The translations under genes were made by a program, and so were the position numbers. Shown in pieces: positions 9,526-18,290 of a stretch of DNA of 36,669 bases. The DNA comes from Flavobacteriales bacterium (lineage in GTDB: Bacteria; Bacteroidota; Bacteroidia; Flavobacteriales_D; Sanyastnellaceae), in NCBI GenBank assembly GCA_947488195.1, contig CANKYR010000011.1:1-36669 (forward strand), given 5' to 3'. The notes beneath the pieces are model-generated. The model worked only from the letters and a program-made list of their open reading frames with translations. It did no database searches and was not told the origin of the DNA. How positions within the stretch are numbered: the stretch's first letter is position 1; each line of letters starts with the position of its first letter.

Positions 9526-9605
9526 TATACCCCCTAATTTATGGGGGTGGTTAGTAAATTTTTCTAATTTTTAGCAAATATACCCCCTCAAATGCAAACA
9601 CGCAA
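9526..9605 (-). promoter_or_regulatory. glnN promoter with repeated TATACCCCCT operator-like motifs
   Basis: On the minus strand a consensus -7 box TATATTTG (9582-9575) has a TTG (9605-9603) 20 bases upstream. The plus-strand decamer TATACCCCCT occurs at 9526-9535 and again at 9579-9588, 53 bp apart. An inverted copy, GGGGGT at 9543-9548, pairs with ACCCCC at 9529-9534 around an 8-base loop. One copy overlaps the -7 box and spacer; the inverted pair lies in the predicted leader just before the start codon. A protein operator or a ribosome-site hairpin would both fit. Confidence 0.55.
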
Positions 9606-9677
9606 CCTCAATTTTGCATGAATTATAAAAAAACAACTGCTTTTGTTGTGAATAACTTCATTCTGCCGAACCTTCAC

Positions 9678-9685
9678 TAAATTTG
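9678..9685 (+). promoter_or_regulatory. -7 box giving an apparently leaderless transcript
   Basis: TAAATTTG matches TAnnTTTG and ends 4 bases before the ATG at 9690, so transcription would start at or next to the start codon. No clear -33 TTG is present at the right distance; TTC at 9657-9659 is the closest. Confidence 0.5.
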
Positions 9686-9689
9686 AACC

Positions 9690-11528
9690 ATGAAAAAGAC
9701 ACTTCCCATTATTCTATTCGCGCTTGGGTTTTTCACCCATAGCAATTCATTCTGCCAAAGTTTACAAGTCAACCCCCCTTCTGCGAATAACGATAAATTA
9801 GTTGCTATTCCACAATCATTATATCCTTCGAATTTCTTTTTCAATGAGCCTCAAGTTCTTTCTATTGACTTGAATGAGGCTGGTGACAGGATCATAAAGT
9901 TACAAGAATCAGCGGGAATAACATTTCTAGTTCTCACAGATGTCGCATCGGAGAAAAGCGATGAAATTAGAAGTAAAAGCCTTGCGAATACTTCACAAGT
10001 TTTCTTTATTAATGACCAATTCATTGCTTTAGAAGTTCAAGGTGAGAATTCTTCCTTTGAAATTATTGAAATTGCAACGAATAACGTTTTAGCCAATATT
10101 CCCTCAAACAAATACATCGGCTCAACATCAGCTGCGGCGTATTTCAGCAATCAAAATGGAAGTCAAGCTACCATTGAGAAATTCGACATCGCTTCGAAAA
10201 AACAATATACAGTTGGATCTCTGACTGGAGAGGTTTTCGGGTGGTATTTTTCCAAAATGAAAGGTATCGTAGGAGTTGCCGTTCATAGCAATATGCTTTC
10301 AAAAATCTATAACGTCGAAAAGGAAAAAATAGGTAAGAGTCTATTTGAATTTTCTTCAGGATATTATTTTGAAACTAAGGGATGCAATTTTGCGGGTGAT
10401 GTATTTTACGGAATAACGAATTTCCAGAGCGTAACAACCTATTCATGCGCCATTTCTAAAACAGGAATAAAGCCTTTAAAAAATAAACTCGGTGAGAGTT
10501 GCACAGATATTTTCGTTCATGGAAATGAGGTCGTACTGAACACAAACAATATAAATGCAGCCGAATATCAAGAATCTCAAAACCCAACAATACAAAGAAT
10601 TCTAGCTTTCGCGCAAGATGGATTCAAAGGCTCTTCCGTAAACATCATTAAATACTCCAGCAAAAACAACAACATCTTATTTTGCATACAAGGCGAAACC
10701 ATCAAACCAAAGTATTTCGTTTGGGAAGGGAATACAGCGAAGCCTGTTTCCTTCGATAAATTCGATGGGAAAAACTTAAAATTTATTGCTAGCGAAGTGG
10801 CCCAAATTCAAACCGGTGAAGATGCTCCTCAGACAGGTCGCATGTATCTTCCAACGAAAACAGAGAAGGCTTCGTATCCCTTAGTTATTTATATTCCGAA
10901 AAACATATTCCTTCCATATGCGAATCAATTCAACCCAACGGTGCAGCATCTTTGCGAGAGTGGCTATGCCGTTTTCGTATGGAATACGAGGTATTCTTTC
11001 CGCCCGAAAATTGGATTTGCATATTCCGACCTGGTCGGGTCATTTCCTGAAGACATTGAATTACTTCTCCGTTCTTTAACTAAATCATACTCTTTACTTC
11101 CTGAAAACACATTTATTATAGGCGAATCACTGGGAGGCTATATTGCACTGAACGCCAGTAAATATTTCACAGGTGTTGTAATTAGCAGACTTGATTTTCC
11201 CGGAAAAACCTTCGGGCAAGATTTAACGGCAGCGAGAATGTTTGGTGAAGACGCTCAGTCTAAATGGACAACATTGGACCAAATGGAATTGCCTGGAAAA
11301 GTTAACTATTTATGCTATCAATCCGCCAAGTCTAACCCTGAAGTTCGATTAACAAATTCGATTAAACAGAATCAAATTAGGTGGACAGAGCACATTGCGA
11401 CAAGAAATAGTTCCATAAATATCACCTCTAACGAACTCAAAGAAATTACATTGTGGATGCAACATTTGTCTCAAATTGAGCCGCGTGTAATTGATGACAA
11501 ACCGAAAGTTGAAGTGAAAAAGAAATGA
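9690..11528 (+). CDS. Secreted S9-like alpha/beta-hydrolase with N-terminal propeller-like region
   Basis: The 612-residue protein has a signal peptide (MKKTLPIILFALGFFTHSNS, cleavage near FCQ). An N-terminal strand-rich region of about 350 residues resembles the propeller of prolyl oligopeptidase-family (S9) enzymes. The C-terminal alpha/beta-hydrolase part contains FIIGESLGGYIAL, giving a nucleophile Ser480 in G-E-S-L-G-G. After this, the expected catalytic Asp (usually in an HG-x-x-D stretch) and His are not recognisable; the region reads VNYLCYQSAKSNPE and TEHIATRN. The tail is very basic (VEVKKK). It may be a divergent peptidase/esterase or a non-catalytic relative. It opens the 9690-14447 operon and its stop codon overlaps the tgt start (ATGA). 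Confidence 0.6.
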   Translation: MKKTLPIILFALGFFTHSNSFCQSLQVNPPSANNDKLVAIPQSLYPSNFFFNEPQVLSIDLNEAGDRIIKLQESAGITFLVLTDVASEKSDEIRSKSLANTSQVFFINDQFIALEVQGENSSFEIIEIATNNVLANIPSNKYIGSTSAAAYFSNQNGSQATIEKFDIASKKQYTVGSLTGEVFGWYFSKMKGIVGVAVHSNMLSKIYNVEKEKIGKSLFEFSSGYYFETKGCNFAGDVFYGITNFQSVTTYSCAISKTGIKPLKNKLGESCTDIFVHGNEVVLNTNNINAAEYQESQNPTIQRILAFAQDGFKGSSVNIIKYSSKNNNILFCIQGETIKPKYFVWEGNTAKPVSFDKFDGKNLKFIASEVAQIQTGEDAPQTGRMYLPTKTEKASYPLVIYIPKNIFLPYANQFNPTVQHLCESGYAVFVWNTRYSFRPKIGFAYSDLVGSFPEDIELLLRSLTKSYSLLPENTFIIGESLGGYIALNASKYFTGVVISRLDFPGKTFGQDLTAARMFGEDAQSKWTTLDQMELPGKVNYLCYQSAKSNPEVRLTNSIKQNQIRWTEHIATRNSSINITSNELKEITLWMQHLSQIEPRVIDDKPKVEVKKK

Positions 11529-12655
11529 AGTATTCTATAGAGGCGAAGGACGCGTTATCGAAAGCAAGAGCAGGAGTTTTAGAGACTCCACATGGAAAAA
11601 TACAAACCCCCATTTTCATGCCTGTTGGTACCATTGGCTCCGTGAAGGCAGTATCTCAGCAGGAACTAAAGGCAGATGTGAACGCCCAAATTATTTTAGG
11701 AAATACGTATCACCTCTACTTACGTCCTGGAACGGAAATTTTAGAGCAAGCCGGCGGACTTCATCAATTCATGAATTGGGACCGCCCTATTCTTACCGAT
11801 AGTGGCGGATATCAAGTGTATAGCCTTTCAAAAAACAGAAAGATAAATCCTGAAGGGGTTGTTTTTAAATCGCACATCGACGGTTCGAAACACACGTTCA
11901 CTCCTGAAAATGTGATGGATATTCAGCGCAGTATTGGTGCCGACATTATCATGGCTTTCGATGAATGTCCTCCTTACCCATGCGATAAAACATACGCACG
12001 TGAATCGCTTCACATTACCAATCAATGGTTAGATCGTTGTTTCAAAAGACTTGATGAAACAGCGCCAATGTATGGACATGAGCAGGCTTTATTTCCCATT
12101 GTTCAAGGGAGTGTATTTCCAGATCTTCGAAAAGAAAGTGCTGAATATATTGCGAACAAAGGGGCTTTTGGAAACGCCATTGGCGGATTGAGTGTGGGAG
12201 AGCCTCACGAGATGATGTATGAAATGACCGATCTTGTTTGTTCCATTCTTCCTGCCGACAAACCTCGATATTTAATGGGTGTTGGAACCCCAGCTAATAT
12301 TCTAGAATGCATTGCTCTTGGGGTAGATATGTTCGACTGTGTGATGCCTACACGAAATGCACGTAACGGAATGTTGTTCACTTGGAACGGCACCATGAAT
12401 ATGAAGAACAGAAAATGGGAAAACGATTTCTCTCCCTTGGACGAATCTGGCGAGAGTTATGTAGACTCGTACTACACCAAAGCCTATGTCCGTCATCTAT
12501 TTGCGGCCAATGAAATACTTGCACTTCAAATTGCCTCGGTGCATAATCTAAATTTTTATTTACGTCTAGTTGAAAAGGCGAGAGAGAAAATTATTGAAGG
12601 TACCTTCGCAACATGGAAAGATGAAACTGTGAAAAGACTATCTGTTCGCTTGTGA
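11525..12655 (+). CDS. tgt: Queuine/preQ1 tRNA-guanine transglycosylase, zinc cysteines absent
   Basis: Tgt exchanges the wobble guanine 34 of GUN-anticodon tRNAs for the queuosine precursor. The 376 residues include the active-site stretches TDSGGYQVYSL, FPIVQGSVFPDLR, AIGGLSVGE, and MFDCVMPTRNARNG with the nucleophile Asp. The usual zinc-binding C-x-C-x-x-C before the (R/K)AYxxHL motif is replaced: Gly309, Ser311 and Asp314 occupy the cysteine positions, followed directly by YYTKAYVRHLF. The histidine in IASVHNLNFY remains. The otherwise intact sequence suggests a functional enzyme in which the metal site has been lost, possibly across the whole clade. It overlaps the preceding hydrolase by 4 bases and the following permease by 4 (GTGA). 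Confidence 0.93.
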   Translation: MKYSIEAKDALSKARAGVLETPHGKIQTPIFMPVGTIGSVKAVSQQELKADVNAQIILGNTYHLYLRPGTEILEQAGGLHQFMNWDRPILTDSGGYQVYSLSKNRKINPEGVVFKSHIDGSKHTFTPENVMDIQRSIGADIIMAFDECPPYPCDKTYARESLHITNQWLDRCFKRLDETAPMYGHEQALFPIVQGSVFPDLRKESAEYIANKGAFGNAIGGLSVGEPHEMMYEMTDLVCSILPADKPRYLMGVGTPANILECIALGVDMFDCVMPTRNARNGMLFTWNGTMNMKNRKWENDFSPLDESGESYVDSYYTKAYVRHLFAANEILALQIASVHNLNFYLRLVEKAREKIIEGTFATWKDETVKRLSVRL

Positions 12656-13731
12656 TAAAAAAACTTGACAACTACATCATAAAAAAATTCATTGGAACCT
12701 TTCTCTTCATGATTGGTGCCTTTGTGGTTATTGCTGTAGTTTTTGATATTAGCGAGAACATAGACGATCTGCTTCAATCGCAAGCCTCACTGTGGGAAAT
12801 TACAGTCGATTATTATTTTAACTTCTGCCTATATTACGGAAATCTATTGAGCTCGTTTATTATATTTCTTACTGTTATTTGGTTTACCAGTAAGCTTGCT
12901 CAGCGTTCGGAAATCATTGCCATGCTTTCTTCAGGCATTAGTTACAACCGCATTCTTCGCCCCTACTTCATTGTGGCGTTTTCACTCATTATTGTTTCTC
13001 TCGCCTTCGGTCACTACGTTGTTCCTCTAGCAAATAAGCGCAAGTTTGAATTTGAAGTGAAGTACTTAAAAGAACAACTCACCATTCAAGATAAGAACAT
13101 TCACAGAGAAGTTGAACCTGGACTTATTGCCTATTTTCAGCGCTACAATCCGGGTAATTTAGGTGGAAGTAACTTTTCGTTGGAACATTGGAAGGATGGG
13201 GAACTTACTTTTAAACTTATTTCATCCTCGGCGAATTTCAAGCCGGAAACTCAATCTTGGAGTATTACCAATGCGCAAGTGCGAGTTTTTAAAGACAGTA
13301 CCGAACACGTTTATTTCAAACAAAAATTAGATACCGTTTTAGAAGTTCGTCCGGAAGATTTCGGTTTGCGTTCTGAAATTGTCGCTACCATGAATTGGTC
13401 TGAATTGAATTCATTTATTGAAGACCAAAGGCTCAGCGGATCTGGAAACGTGGCCAAGTTTGAATTGGAAAAAGAGAACAGAACGGCAACACCATTTTCA
13501 ATTTTAGTCCTTACCGTTATTGGTGTTTCAATTGCGTCCCGAAAATCGCGTGGAGGAATTGGCTTTCACCTGGCATTGGCCATCATCATCGGTTTCATCT
13601 TTATTTTCATTTCTCGCATTACAGCAGTAAGCGCAATGAACTTAGGAGTTCCAAGTGAATTAGCGGTGTGGCTACCTAATTTACTTTTCGGAATACTCGC
13701 ATTTATACTTTACAAAAAAGCTCAGAAATAA
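12652..13731 (+). CDS. LptF/LptG-family (YjgP/YjgQ) lipopolysaccharide export permease
   Basis: This inner-membrane permease belongs to the family that, with the LptB ATPase, extracts LPS and passes it to the periplasmic bridge. The start is GTG at 12652, overlapping the tgt stop; no ATG precedes the conserved N-terminus KKLDNYIIKKFIGTF. The topology fits the family: membrane segments near 15-35, 55-80 and 100-120, a periplasmic beta-jellyroll-like domain of about 150 residues, and three C-terminal membrane segments (SILVLTVIGVSIAS, LALAIIIGFIFIFIS, LLFGILAFILY). The internal LAQRSEIIAMLSSGISYNRIL is the typical coupling-helix stretch. Bacteroidota usually encode LptF and LptG at separate sites; I cannot tell which this is. 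Confidence 0.88.
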   Translation: MIKKLDNYIIKKFIGTFLFMIGAFVVIAVVFDISENIDDLLQSQASLWEITVDYYFNFCLYYGNLLSSFIIFLTVIWFTSKLAQRSEIIAMLSSGISYNRILRPYFIVAFSLIIVSLAFGHYVVPLANKRKFEFEVKYLKEQLTIQDKNIHREVEPGLIAYFQRYNPGNLGGSNFSLEHWKDGELTFKLISSSANFKPETQSWSITNAQVRVFKDSTEHVYFKQKLDTVLEVRPEDFGLRSEIVATMNWSELNSFIEDQRLSGSGNVAKFELEKENRTATPFSILVLTVIGVSIASRKSRGGIGFHLALAIIIGFIFIFISRITAVSAMNLGVPSELAVWLPNLLFGILAFILYKKAQK

Positions 13732-14447
13732 TGTTAAAGAAAAGAATCTTAATTACCGGTGCAACCAGTGGAATTGGTGCAGCAACCTATGAAATCGCTA
13801 TTAAAAACGGACACACTGTTTTTATAGCTGGAAGAAATGAAGCCGTTTTAGCCGAAATGGCGTCAAAGAATGCGAATACCTTTTTTCTTAAAACCGATGT
13901 TACAAATGTTGAAGAAGTAAAGGCTATGACCAGCGCTGCGGTTCTGCAGATGGGCGGTATTGATGTGTTGTTAAACAATGCTGGATTAGGAATTTTCGAT
14001 TTACTTGAAGATGCTAAACTCGAAGATTGGCACACCATGGTAGACGTAAATATTAAAGGAGTGTTAAATGTTTTACACACTTGTCTTCCGCATTTGGTAA
14101 TATCTACAGGACATATCATCAATCTCGGGTCGTTGGCTTCTCACTTTGTGTTTCCAAATTCCGGAGTCTATAGCGCTACAAAACATGCCGTATTTGCTAT
14201 TAGCGAAAGCATTCGAACAGAGCTGGCGAAAAAAGTTCGGGTGACTACTATTAGCCCAGGCTCTGTAAACACCCCCTTTGTGGAGCAAACTAAAAACGAA
14301 GTTTTACTTGCGCAATTCCGTCCAAGCTTCGCGGCTGGAATGCCCGTTGAGTGGGTTGCTCAACAAATCATAAATGCAATTGAAGTCCCCGACGGGGTAA
14401 ATGTGAGCGAAATAATCATGCGTCCTTTTCTTCCCGAGAAAAAATAA
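13731..14447 (+). CDS. Short-chain dehydrogenase/reductase (YdfG-like classical SDR)
   Basis: A cytosolic NAD(P)-dependent oxidoreductase of 238 residues. It has the cofactor motif TGATSGIG (9-16), NNAG (82-85), and the catalytic Ser134, Tyr147 and Lys151 in YSATK. The Arg in AGRNE after the second strand favours NADP(H). Similar Bacteroidota proteins resemble YdfG, which reduces hydroxy acids such as allothreonine, but the substrate here is not determined. The ATG overlaps the last base of the upstream permease stop codon (TAATG), so it is the last gene of the hydrolase-tgt-permease-SDR operon. Confidence 0.9.
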   Translation: MLKKRILITGATSGIGAATYEIAIKNGHTVFIAGRNEAVLAEMASKNANTFFLKTDVTNVEEVKAMTSAAVLQMGGIDVLLNNAGLGIFDLLEDAKLEDWHTMVDVNIKGVLNVLHTCLPHLVISTGHIINLGSLASHFVFPNSGVYSATKHAVFAISESIRTELAKKVRVTTISPGSVNTPFVEQTKNEVLLAQFRPSFAAGMPVEWVAQQIINAIEVPDGVNVSEIIMRPFLPEKK

Positions 14448-14502
14448 ACAATTTGTGAAGTATTCTTAATAAGTTCTTTTTCTCAAAGGCCTTAAATAGT
14501 CC

Positions 14503-14510
14503 TATTTTTG
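14503..14510 (+). promoter_or_regulatory. -7 promoter box of the SF2 helicase gene
   Basis: TATTTTTG matches TAnnTTTG. Transcription from about 14516 would start downstream of the upstream TTG codon at 14515, which argues for translation from ATG 14530 or 14542. No strong -33 TTG is seen. Confidence 0.5.
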
Positions 14511-14541
14511 CACGTTGCCCAAAAAAGCAATGTTCGCATGT

Positions 14542-16059
14542 ATGAGTGAAGAATTAGTAGAGAGAAAAAAACTATACGACTACCAAGAAAAAGCTCTTGA
14601 GAGAATCTTCGCGCGCATTCATGAATTTCCTAACAATTATAATTTGTGTTTTCAACTTCCAACAGGCGGAGGTAAAACAGTTATTTTTTCTGAAATAGCT
14701 CGTCGATATATTCAGGAAACAGGAAAAAAAGTTCTCATTCTCACTCATCGCATTGAATTATTAAGTCAAACCAGCAATGTCCTGAATAATTTTTCAGTAA
14801 AGAATAAAATCATCGTCAGCAAAGTCAAGCAATTACCCGATGAATCGGATTACGAATGCTTTGTGGCCATGGTGGAAACGCTTCACAATCGTCTTCGCGA
14901 CGAGAAAATGGAATTCGCGAATTTGGGACTAGTTATCATCGATGAAGCACACTACAATTCATTTCGAAAACTGTTCGGATGGTTTGAAGAACAGGTGATT
15001 CTCGGTGTAACGGCAACTCCTTTGAGTAGTAACATTAAGCTCCCCTTAAAAGACAATTACCACGATTTAATCATTGGAGAAAGCATTGGCAATCTTGTTG
15101 GAAGAGGATACCTCGCAAGAGCCACTACATATAGTTACGATGTCAGCTTGCATTCTTTGAAAGTTGGAATAACCGGAGACTATACCGTGAGCAGTTCCGA
15201 GAAGCTCTATGGGAATATGTATATGCAAGAAAAGTTGCTGTACGCCTATGAACAAAAAGCTAAGGGAACAAAGACTCTAATCTTCAACAACGGTATTAAC
15301 ACATCGAAACAAGTTTTTCATTTGTTTCGTGAACAAGGATATGAAATTCGACATTTAGATAACACACACAACGAACAAGAGCGCCGAGAAATTCTCGATT
15401 GGTTTAAAAACAAACCCGACGCCGTATTGTCATCTGTTTCGATTTTAACCACTGGTTTCGATGAACCTTCGGTTGAAACAATCATTATCAATCGAGCAAC
15501 AAAATCGCTTACGCTCTATCATCAAATGATTGGACGTGGCTCTCGTATATTCAAAGAGAAAAAAGAATTTACAGTTATAGACTTAGGAAATAACGCCAAG
15601 CGATTCGGTTTGTGGGAGCAGTTCATTGATTGGTTCGACATCTTCGCGCATCCGCACAATTACCTGGAGAGCATTGTCAGCGACGAGCAAATGTCGCGCG
15701 AAATGAAATACGAGATGTCGCCAGAGATTCGCGATATGTTCGCTCTTTCTCCAGTGATAGACTTCGATATTAAAGAAGAGTATTTGCGCATAACACGTTT
15801 CGGTGGCAAAGGGAAAAGTGTGCTAGATAAGAGTATGCAACAGCACTCTACCATTATTCAAGAAAACGCACCAACGTTAGAAAGGGCTTTCGAACTACTA
15901 AAAATTCTAGATCAAGATATAAAGAGCCGTATGAAGCAATACAGTTATTGCATTTCAAAAAGCACCGATAGTTATCTCGATTGGTTGAAGGAAGAGTACA
16001 TACGTAAACTTCGTTTAGATCTTGGCAATTTATACAGCCCAGATGTAAATGAAGATTAA
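14542..16059 (+). CDS. DEAD/DEAH-box SF2 helicase, RadD-like
   Basis: A 505-residue superfamily 2 helicase counted from ATG 14542 (an ATG at 14530 is also possible). Motifs seen are the Q-like YDYQEKALERI, Walker A LPTGGGKT (39-46), DEAH (134-137), and GVTATP (155-160) in the first RecA domain. The second domain has the V/VI region SILTTGFDEPSVETIII and MIGRGSRIF. Overall it resembles the YejH/RadD group, which acts in DNA repair in Escherichia coli. The C-terminal third (from about 400) is helical and lacks a recognised domain. It has its own -7 box and stands between two unrelated operons, so context does not help. The role in DNA or RNA metabolism is inferred from family only. Confidence 0.85.
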   Translation: MSEELVERKKLYDYQEKALERIFARIHEFPNNYNLCFQLPTGGGKTVIFSEIARRYIQETGKKVLILTHRIELLSQTSNVLNNFSVKNKIIVSKVKQLPDESDYECFVAMVETLHNRLRDEKMEFANLGLVIIDEAHYNSFRKLFGWFEEQVILGVTATPLSSNIKLPLKDNYHDLIIGESIGNLVGRGYLARATTYSYDVSLHSLKVGITGDYTVSSSEKLYGNMYMQEKLLYAYEQKAKGTKTLIFNNGINTSKQVFHLFREQGYEIRHLDNTHNEQERREILDWFKNKPDAVLSSVSILTTGFDEPSVETIIINRATKSLTLYHQMIGRGSRIFKEKKEFTVIDLGNNAKRFGLWEQFIDWFDIFAHPHNYLESIVSDEQMSREMKYEMSPEIRDMFALSPVIDFDIKEEYLRITRFGGKGKSVLDKSMQQHSTIIQENAPTLERAFELLKILDQDIKSRMKQYSYCISKSTDSYLDWLKEEYIRKLRLDLGNLYSPDVNED

Positions 16060-16068
16060 ACAATTCCA

Positions 16069-16076
16069 TATTTTTG
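16069..16076 (+). promoter_or_regulatory. -7 promoter box of the SulP-carbonic anhydrase operon
   Basis: TATTTTTG matches TAnnTTTG and lies 19 bases before the ATG at 16096, so the leader would be only about 14 bases. Confidence 0.45.
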
Positions 16077-16095
16077 TTGTTTTTTAATAGACATT

Positions 16096-17646
16096 ATGAA
16101 ATTTACTCTTCCACATAAAAACGATTTTTCTGCCTCGCTTGTAGTATTTCTTGTTGCACTCCCTTTGTGTCTTGGAATCGCGTTTGCTTCAGGACTTCCT
16201 GCGATTACAGGAGTAATATCAGGAATATGCGGTGGTCTCCTCGTTGGTGCAATTAGCGGGTCACAGCAAAGTGTTAGCGGACCAGCCGCCGGTTTATTGG
16301 TCGTTGTTACTACCGCTATTTCAAGTTTAAATAATGACATTTCGTTATTCTTCACAGCCGTTTTACTTGCGGGGCTTATTCAAGTTGTTTTGGGAATCTT
16401 GAAAACTGGTTTTTTGGGTGGATTTATTCCCACTTCGGTGATCAAAGGAATGATGGCAGCCATTGGCTTCATTTTAATATTTAAGCAAATTCCTCACCTA
16501 GTTGGGTTCGATGGGGACTTTGAAGGAGACGAAAGTTTCTTTCAGCGCGATGGAAACAATACCATCACAGAACTTTTTCATGCGACCATTCATAGCGAGG
16601 CGGTTCTAATAGGACTAAGCTGCTTAATTTTATTAATTATTCTCGATTTACCGCGAATAAAGAAGTCCATTGTTTTAAAAATAGCCCCTCCATTTCTAGT
16701 CGTTGTTGTATTAGGTATATTCCTAAATATTTGTTCCTCTTTTTTCGGCATCACTGAGCAACTCGGAAGTGAACACCTAATTCAGCTTCCTCCATTAAGC
16801 ACAGCTGCCGATTTATTCCTCTGGAACAAATTCAGGTCGGATAGTTTGTTTAACTCTGCAGTTTGGATGCAAGCTTTCATTATTGCTATTGTTGCTAGTT
16901 TAGAAACCATATTAAATATCGAAGCCACTGACAAATTCGACGAGGAGAAACGGATTACGCCTCCTAACCGAGAGCTAGTTGCACAAGGGATTGGCAATAT
17001 ATTCAGTGGCTTATTTGGAGGTCTGCCTGTAACATCTGTAGTAGTGCGCAGTTCTTCAAATAGATTAGCGGGGGCTAAAACAAAATGGTCGGCAATTCTT
17101 CATGGTTTTTGGTTGCTTTGCGCCATTCTTTTTTTAGGACAATACCTCAACCTAGTGCCTCTCTCGGCATTGGCTGCGATTCTGATATTCGTTGGATTCA
17201 AATTAACCAAGCCATCTATTTTTCGAGATCTTTGGTCTGAAGGCATTTCTCAATTCTTACCATTTATTGCTACATTCCTTGCTATCTATTTTAGCGATAT
17301 GCTGAAAGGTGTGCTAATTGGAATCGCCTTCGGTATGTTCTTTATTATTCGAACGAATTTCAAAAGTGCCATTCGAATTACAAAAGGCGACAATAACGAC
17401 AATTTGCTTCGTTTCCGCAAAGAAGTTTCCTTCTTAAACAAGCCCGCTTTGAAAAAGATATTGATGGTTATTCCTGAAAATAGTGACCTTTTCATAGATG
17501 CTCGTAAATGTGAATTTATGGATCCCGATATTATTGAAATTTTACAAGATTTTGTTATAAGTTCGAAATCGAAAAATATACGAATTGAACTCAATAAAGA
17601 TAACTGGGGAGAACTGCCTGAAGTGTTTAAAACTCTAAAACTCTAA
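16096..17646 (+). CDS. SulP-family anion transporter, probable bicarbonate transporter
   Basis: An inner-membrane transporter of 516 residues with about a dozen hydrophobic segments. The first contains the SulP signature region SASLVVFLVALPLCLGIA, followed by AISGSQQSVSGPAAGL. The soluble C-terminus (about 450-516) is a STAS-like domain with IDARKCEFMDPDIIEILQDF. SulP proteins carry sulfate, bicarbonate or dicarboxylates. The next gene, 11 bases downstream, encodes a beta-carbonic anhydrase, so I infer bicarbonate as the substrate. The gene starts a two-gene operon with its own -7 box. The end of the gene and the junction contain three short CTCTAAA-type repeats with no evident role. Confidence 0.9.
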   Translation: MKFTLPHKNDFSASLVVFLVALPLCLGIAFASGLPAITGVISGICGGLLVGAISGSQQSVSGPAAGLLVVVTTAISSLNNDISLFFTAVLLAGLIQVVLGILKTGFLGGFIPTSVIKGMMAAIGFILIFKQIPHLVGFDGDFEGDESFFQRDGNNTITELFHATIHSEAVLIGLSCLILLIILDLPRIKKSIVLKIAPPFLVVVVLGIFLNICSSFFGITEQLGSEHLIQLPPLSTAADLFLWNKFRSDSLFNSAVWMQAFIIAIVASLETILNIEATDKFDEEKRITPPNRELVAQGIGNIFSGLFGGLPVTSVVVRSSSNRLAGAKTKWSAILHGFWLLCAILFLGQYLNLVPLSALAAILIFVGFKLTKPSIFRDLWSEGISQFLPFIATFLAIYFSDMLKGVLIGIAFGMFFIIRTNFKSAIRITKGDNNDNLLRFRKEVSFLNKPALKKILMVIPENSDLFIDARKCEFMDPDIIEILQDFVISSKSKNIRIELNKDNWGELPEVFKTLKL

Positions 17647-17657
17647 ACTCTAAGTAT

Positions 17658-18290
17658 ATGTCTAACATTGAAAATCTTTTATTAGCGAACAAAGCTTGGG
17701 CTGAAGATCGAATTGAAGATAATCCTGATTACTTTAAAAAGCTAGCGGCGCTTCAAACTCCTGAATATTTATGGATTGGTTGTTCAGATAGCCGTGTGCC
17801 AGCAAATGAGGTTACAGGCACTGCTCCAGGTGAAATATTCGTGCATAGAAACATTGCAAACATGGTTGTGCATACGGATATTAATTTATTGAGCGTTCTA
17901 ACCTATGCCGTTGATGTATTAGAAGTGAAGCACATTATTGTTTGCGGACATTACGGTTGCGGCGGTGTTAAAGCTGCAATGGGCAACGACTATTTACCAT
18001 TGATTAACAACTGGCTTCGTAACATTAAAGATGTTTACAAAACGAATAGAACGGAGCTGCAATCAATTCAAGATGAACAAGAACAATTCGACCGCTTGGT
18101 TGAATTGAATGTCTTGGAGCAAGTCCATCACTTAGCTGAAACCAACATTGTTCAAGGTGCTTGGAAAAAGCGAGAAATGCCTTTGGTTCACGGTTGGGTA
18201 TACGGACTCAACAACGGTATAATTAAACCGTTGATTACCATTGGTCCTGACAGTGATATGGATCCACTTTATAAGTACAAAAACTTATAA
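17658..18290 (+). CDS. can: Beta-class carbonic anhydrase
   Basis: This zinc enzyme interconverts CO2 and bicarbonate in the cytoplasm. The 210-residue sequence has all beta-class ligands and active-site residues: Cys42, Asp44 and Arg46 in GCSDSRVPA, and His98 and Cys101 in CGHYGCGGVK. The HRNIAN stretch at 63-68 and the C-terminal HGWVYGLNNG complete the family pattern. It is co-transcribed with the upstream SulP transporter, suggesting paired bicarbonate import and interconversion for carboxylation reactions or pH balance. Its stop codon interlocks with the convergent tsaD stop, with 6 bases shared. Confidence 0.95.
   Translation: MSNIENLLLANKAWAEDRIEDNPDYFKKLAALQTPEYLWIGCSDSRVPANEVTGTAPGEIFVHRNIANMVVHTDINLLSVLTYAVDVLEVKHIIVCGHYGCGGVKAAMGNDYLPLINNWLRNIKDVYKTNRTELQSIQDEQEQFDRLVELNVLEQVHHLAETNIVQGAWKKREMPLVHGWVYGLNNGIIKPLITIGPDSDMDPLYKYKNL

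Noticed and set aside
14515-14541. Longer helicase start at TTG 14515
   Set aside because: It lies at the predicted transcription start after the -7 box, and the added residues show no conservation; ATG 14542 is preferred.
17630-17662. Triple CTCTAAA-type repeat at the SulP/carbonic anhydrase junction as a regulatory element
   Set aside because: The copies are short, AT-rich and partly coding; nothing distinguishes them from chance.
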